Assembly: GCF_049943335.1 (NCBI RefSeq)
Contig: NZ_JBNFVY010000003.1
Span: forward strand, 1-64,000
Origin: JBNFVY01 sp049943335
Lineage (GTDB): Bacteria; Pseudomonadota; Alphaproteobacteria; Rhodobacterales; Rhodobacteraceae
Length of the DNA stretch: 64,000 bases
Direction: 5' to 3'
Positions 60,698-64,000 of the stretch are shown piece by piece. The notes under the pieces were generated by a model, which made no database searches, was not told where the DNA came from, and worked only from the letters and a program-made list of their open reading frames with translations. The position numbers were made by a program, and so were the translations under genes. The stretch's first letter is position 1; the number at the start of each line of letters is the position of its first letter.

Positions 60698-60843
60698 GTG
60701 CCACACCCACCCCTGAAAGCATGGTGTGGCAGGGTGGGGCAAACACCCTTGTAAACAGGTGCCACACCTGTTTGGCGTGGGGTGGAGCAACCATCTGGAC
60801 CCAATGCCCCCTTTTCCGAGTGGATATGAAACCGGGGGGCTGA
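60694..60843 (+). CDS. Possible 49-residue phage-associated peptide
   Basis: ATG 60694 overlaps the stop of the AAA remnant (ATGA), reading MSATPTPESMVWQGGANTLV, then NRCHTCLAWGGATIWTQCPL and a short end. Contains CxxC. The DNA has several copies of GTGCCACACC and GGTGTGGCAGG-like words, i.e. local inverted repeats. Might instead be non-coding repeat sequence of the prophage. Confidence 0.25.
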   Translation: MSATPTPESMVWQGGANTLVNRCHTCLAWGGATIWTQCPLFRVDMKPGG

Positions 60844-60844
60844 C

Positions 60845-61081
60845 TTACGTATTCGCGCTGTGCGAACTGCTATCCGCCGTTTTCTCTGAGTTTTCTGCGA
60901 TCACCTCTAAGAAATCCACGATATTTGCCAATGCCCAAAGTACGGCAAAGGCGACAATCCCTTGGATAATCGCCGGTCCAAATGCCTGTGGTTGGCCTGA
61001 ATTGAAGGCCATGAAAACGCCACCTAGCGAACCAAGCAGGGCAAATACCGCGATCAACCTCAAAAGCATCCTTCTCTCCAT
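60845..61081 (-). CDS. Small two-helix membrane protein
   Basis: 78 residues (MERRMLLRLIAVFALLGSLG and on) with two hydrophobic segments: LIAVFALLGSLGGVFMAF and AIIQGIVAFAVLWALANIVDFLEVI. The hydrophilic tail ends SEKTADSSSHSANT. A start at the second Met (61069) is possible. It faces away from the terminase fragment and toward the AAA remnant. No family recognised; small holin-like proteins look similar, but this is speculation. Confidence 0.5.
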   Translation of the reverse strand: MERRMLLRLIAVFALLGSLGGVFMAFNSGQPQAFGPAIIQGIVAFAVLWALANIVDFLEVIAENSEKTADSSSHSANT

Positions 61082-61111
61082 TTTGGCAAGGTTTCTGGGG
61101 GCGCAACATTC

Positions 61112-62950
61112 ATGAAGGCATCCACCAAGGCAATCCGCTTTCTCGAAAGCCTGAGCATCCCCGAGGGGCCGAAAGCCGGTCAGGCGGTGAAGCTGGCCCC
61201 GTTCCAAAAGCAATTCGTCAAGGGTGCTCTGGCGGACGGGGTGAACGTGGCCTGTCTGAGCATCGGGCGCGGCAACGCGAAAACGGCCCTGTCGGCGGGC
61301 ATCGCCCTGGGTGCGGTCAAGGGGGAATGGGATCGTCAGCCCCGGCGGGAAATCCTGATAGCGGCCCGGACGCGGGATCAGGCGCGCATCGCGTTTGACT
61401 TCGTGGTGGGATTCATCCGGTCGCTTCCCGAGGATGAGCAAGCGGCCTTTACGATCCGGCGCAGCCCCCGGCTTGAAATCGAGTATGACGGCGACGGCGG
61501 CGGACACTTCGTCCGGGCTATTGCGGCGGACGGCAAGACGGCTCTGGGATCAGCCCCAACGCTGGTGCTCATGGATGAGCGGGGGCATTGGCAGGCGGAT
61601 CAGGGGGACGCTCTGGAACACGCCCTGTTGTCCGGTCTGGGCAAGCGTGGCGGGCGGGCGCTGATTATCAGCACGAGCGCGGCGGATGATGCGCATCCGT
61701 TTTCCGTCTGGCTGGATGAGGAACAAGAGGGCGTCTATCGGCAAGAACACCGACCCGCCCCCGGCCTTCCTGCGGACGATCTGGAAAGCCTCAAGCTGGC
61801 CAACCCCGGCGCGGCCTATGGCATCGGCTCAAGTCTGGACTGGCTGCAAGGTCAGGCGCGGCGGGCGATTGCGCGGCGCGGATCGACCCTGACGGCGTTC
61901 CGGCTCTACAACCGGAATGAGCGTGTGAGCGGCGAAAACCGCGACGTGCTGTTGACGGTCGATGAATGGCTGTCCTGCGAGACGGCGGACCTGCCACCCC
62001 GGCAAGGTCAGGTGGCCGAGGATACCGAACGCCGGGAAGCCGGGGCCGATCTGGAAACCCGGTCCAGCCGGGAATGGGCCGAGGTCATGGCGGGCTTTGA
62101 AATGCGCCAAGTGGCCCTTGCTCTGGACGAGGGCCGCGCCCTGGACGGCAAGACGGGCGAGATCGTCACCGAACTGCGGTCGCGCGGCGGCTATCGTGGC
62201 GTTCCGGTCCCGTGGGAAGCCCTGGAAATCCGGGCCGGTGAAACCGTGGCGAGCGGCACCCCCGACCCGATCCGCACGGCCCCGATCATCGAGCGGCTTT
62301 TCGCGGGCTCGGTCGCGGCCCGCATGGGTGGCCAGATGGTCAACGTGGGCGTGGGCGAGGTCGAATATCCCGTTGCCACGTCCAGCGTGACGGCGGGGTG
62401 GGCGACTTCGGAAACCGGCAACGTGACCGGCCCGAGTGCCTACACGACCGTTGATCGGCCCTTGAAGCCGGATCACAATTTGGGCGTCCAGATGCGCATC
62501 ACGCGCAAGACGCTCAAGCAATCTGGCAGCGGTCTTGAGCAAGCGGTGCGGCGCGACATGAACGGCGCTATCGAGGAAGCCCTTGACCGCGCGGTGTTCC
62601 TGGGCAGCGGATCGGCAGGCGAGCCGACCGGCCTTTTCGCGGGCGCGTCGGCATGGGGCATTACCGAAACGGCGGTGGACGCGGCTGCAAGCTGGGCGGC
62701 GTTCCGGTCCGAGGTGGTCAGCTTCATCACCGGCAACGCCGCGACCGGCCCCGGCGATGTGCGGGCGCTGATCCGCCCCGAGGTCTGGGACTTCATGGAT
62801 GGCCTCATGGTGGGCGATGGCGGTTTCAAATTCGAGTATGACCGTCTCACCGAGGCGCTGGGCGCGGTGGTCATGACGCACAATGCCCTTGCCGACCCGA
62901 CCGGCACCCCGGCGGCGACAAGCGCGGTTCTGACGACTACGGCGGGCGGT
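61112..62950 (+). pseudogene. Chimera: N-terminal half of phage large terminase joined in frame to phage major capsid protein
   Basis: Residues 1-299 are TerL: FQKQFVKGAL, Walker A SIGRGNAKTALS (50-61), Walker B LVLMDERG (151-158), coupling region RALIISTSAADDAHPFSVW, and TAFRLYNRNERVSGENRDVLLTVDEWL (261-287). The nuclease domain is missing. Near codon 300 (about 62012) the text changes to HK97-type capsid: LETRSSREWAEVMAGFEMRQVALALDEGRALDG, SSVTAGWATSETGNVTGPSAYTTVDRPLKPDHNLG, and EVVSFITGNAATGPGDVRAL. The capsid part stops near AVLTTTAGGARPV, after which the frame (open to 63280) is out of phase with the portal fragment. Confidence 0.72.
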
Positions 62951-63329
62951 GCACGACCTGTCTCCCGACCTGTCCAAGAGCATGACGCGCGAGACGCTGG
63001 CAGCGGCGCGGGACGGCATCAACATGGCGTTCGGCATCTTGCCGGGGCTGGCCTACGGCGCGACCACGGGGCCGATGGTCAGGGAAGCGCAACGCCACCT
63101 TGCCCAATGGGTGCTGCAACCGATTGCGGCCATGATCGCGGAGGAGGCATCCGAGAAATTCGGGCTGGCCGTAAAACTGGACGTGATGCGGCCCCTGCAA
63201 GCCTTCGACGCGGGCGGACGGGCGCGGGCGCTTGGCGCGGTGGTGCAGACCTTGGCCCTGGCGAAAGAGGCGGGCGTTGATCCGTCCGAGGCGCTGCGGC
63301 TGGTGGATTGGGGACAAGATTTGACGTAG
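62949..63329 (+). pseudogene. C-terminal fragment of a phage portal protein
   Basis: 126 codons, in a different frame from the capsid part: HDLSPDLSKSMTRETLAAAR, then FGILPGLAYGATTGPMVREA, and AQWVLQPIAAMIAEEASEKF. This is the portal C-terminus (helix rich, with the QRHLAQW-LQPIA-motif). The ATG at 62951-ish in MHDL is incidental. The natural stop of the portal gene is retained. Order terminase-capsid-portal differs from the usual terminase-portal-protease-capsid unless the parent phage had that order. Confidence 0.65.
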
Positions 63330-63374
63330 CTTTTTTATGGAACAAGAGATTTCAAGAAAGAAGCAAGGGCCGAT

Positions 63375-63704
63375 GTGGTTGCGGCGCGACTAAAGCGGCG
63401 GATTGACCACAAGACTATGTCGCGTGCGGAGATCCAAGCAATCGTTCAAGGCCCAAAGCCCAAAGCACTGAGCTTTTTTGCGCGACAAGACCACAAGGAG
63501 TTTCGGAAAAGCATCGCGAACGATTTGGGCGCTCAGGTAAAAATTGTCTCGGACCTTCTAGACGATCAAAGGGATTATGGTGAACTCATGGCTCCAGCAT
63601 ATGCTCGCAGGATCGGTGTGATCTTGCGAAAGGCGAAACGTCGCGACCTGAGCGACCGCTTTGAGCAAGCCTACAGGAAACACGCCGAGGCATCTTACCA
63701 CTGA
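63375..63704 (+). CDS. Hypothetical protein at the prophage end, 109 residues
   Basis: GTG 63375 gives MVAARLKRRIDHKTMSRAEIQAIVQG; the same frame is open upstream to the stop at 63327 without a clear start, so the 5' end is uncertain, and the Met in HKTMSRAEI is an alternative. Basic, helical, with FFARQDHKEFRKSIANDLGAQVKIVSDLLDDQ and RRIGVILRKAKRRDLSDRFEQAYRK. No family recognised. Base composition is lower in GC than the core genes. Might be a prophage accessory or a leftover of a larger gene. Confidence 0.5.
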   Translation: MVAARLKRRIDHKTMSRAEIQAIVQGPKPKALSFFARQDHKEFRKSIANDLGAQVKIVSDLLDDQRDYGELMAPAYARRIGVILRKAKRRDLSDRFEQAYRKHAEASYH

Positions 63705-63753
63705 GCACGTGGAAAAATGTTACCCCAGATGTTACCCCAGCCCCGAAGCAAGA

Positions 63754-63779
63754 AGGCCGCCCCGAGGGCGGCCTTTCCT
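63754..63779. terminator. Terminator between the remnant and tRNA-Asn
   Basis: Perfect 10-bp stem AAGGCCGCCC / GGGCGGCCTT, CGA loop, then TTTCCT. Fits a stop for the plus-strand ORF, and its mirrored A-run could serve the tRNA transcript. Confidence 0.75.
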
Positions 63780-63804
63780 ATTCACCTGATATTATTGGTG
63801 ATTT

Positions 63805-63879
63805 TGGCTCCGGCGGTAGGGATCGAACCTACGACCAATTGATTAACAGTCAACTGCTCTACCGCTGAGCTACGCCGGA
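63805..63879 (-). tRNA. tRNA-Asn(GTT)
   Basis: On the minus strand: acceptor arm TCCGGCG pairs with CGCCGGA, D-arm GCTCAGCGGTAGAGC, anticodon arm TTGACTGTTAATCAA with anticodon GTT at its centre, T-arm GTAGGTTCGATCCCTAC with the GTTCGA loop, discriminator G, and genomically encoded CCA (63805-63807). Every stem closes. The 3' end points to the prophage remnant, which makes it the probable old integration site. Confidence 0.97.
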
Positions 63880-64000
63880 ACACCGGGCGCTATGTAGCAA
63901 TGGTTCGCAGGTACGTCCAGTGGCATTTGTCACGAAAATGCATTTTTCGCAGCACTTGGCGCTGCACCTCTGTCATGCCAATGAAAACAAAGCATTTTGA
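63880..64000. other. End of window, possible start of an outside gene
   Basis: No gene can be supported in the last 120 bp. It contains the perfect palindrome AAAATGCATTTT (63935-63946), possibly an operator. An ATG at about 63976 is open to the end but too short to judge. Confidence 0.3.

Larger units (their letters stand above)
60536..63704 (+). mobile_element. Degenerate prophage remnant next to tRNA-Asn
   Basis: Holds parts of a replication ATPase, large terminase, major capsid and portal genes in plus orientation, each broken by deletion, and one intact unknown ORF. No integrase, repressor, tail or lysis genes. Lies between the helicase fragment and the 3' end of a tRNA gene, a common integration target. 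Distinct from the GTA cluster at the left end, to which these fragments have no close resemblance. Confidence 0.7.

Noticed and set aside
60694..60843. Zinc-finger-like regulator based on CHTC in the small phage ORF
   Set aside because: Only one CxxC, within repetitive DNA; not enough for a zinc-binding call.
61112..63280. Reading the 722-codon ORF as one novel multidomain enzyme
   Set aside because: Its halves match terminase and capsid separately, and the last ~110 codons are an out-of-frame reading of a portal C-terminus.

Overview
The window is high-GC DNA from an alphaproteobacterium, almost certainly a Rhodobacteraceae (roseobacter-type) chromosome. The evidence is a near-complete RcGTA-type gene transfer agent cluster ending at cysE, a pyruvate dehydrogenase operon whose E1-beta carries its own lipoyl domain, a DUF4167 protein, monomeric NADP-isocitrate dehydrogenase, and Rhodobacteraceae-style TRAP and sulfide-oxidation loci. 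All calls come from reading sequence and translations; no database search was possible.

Layout. 1-14181 (+): gene transfer agent structural genes, in order large terminase (cut by the window start), portal, protease, capsid, connector, adaptor, tail terminator, tail tube, two tail chaperones, tape measure, distal tail, hub, NlpC/P60 peptidase, megatron fibre and a DUF2793 fibre. 14726-15538: cysE. 15751-22835 (-): pdhC, pdhB, pdhA, ftsB-like, class I aldolase, pgk. 22963-24010 (+): two cyclophilins, one cytosolic and one exported. 24330-29833 (+): a sulfide/persulfide detoxification operon behind an ArsR-type operator: two YeeE/YedE half-transporters, persulfide dioxygenase, a DUF442-SQR fusion and a SulP permease. 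30621-31388: SDR dehydrogenase. 31552-34585 (-): TRAP transporter. 35098-40242 (+): agmatinase, DUF1499, prfA, prmC, DUF4167 and a tiny membrane protein. 40239-47906 (-): rsmA, pdxA, surA, lptD, lptG, lptF, an outer-membrane biogenesis operon. It is divergent from pepA-holC (+), the same arrangement as in E. coli. 49979-57954: mostly minus-strand housekeeping genes (retropepsin-like protease, MarC, ABC-F, DUF4112, Pmp3, TfoX-C, icd) with ndk on the plus strand.

The end of the window (58.4-63.8 kb) is a decayed accessory island between icd and tRNA-Asn(GTT). It holds a minus-strand defence-type helicase that has lost its whole ATPase half. A plus-strand tail of a phage replication AAA ATPase abuts it. 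A chimeric ORF follows, in which the N-terminal half of a large terminase runs in frame into the middle of a phage major capsid protein, and then the C-terminal part of a portal protein in another frame. No integrase is visible. It looks like a prophage reduced by several internal deletions.

Less conventional signals: a crossing (pseudoknot-like) pair of perfect inverted repeats between the GTA capsid and connector genes; a strong terminator between GTA terminase and portal; paired LacI-type half-palindromes upstream of the aldolase; seven phased 11-bp repeats and a palindrome upstream of pdhA; a 12-bp triple repeat upstream of dctP and a hairpin between dctP and dctQ; and small genes of 31 to 59 codons that are easily missed.
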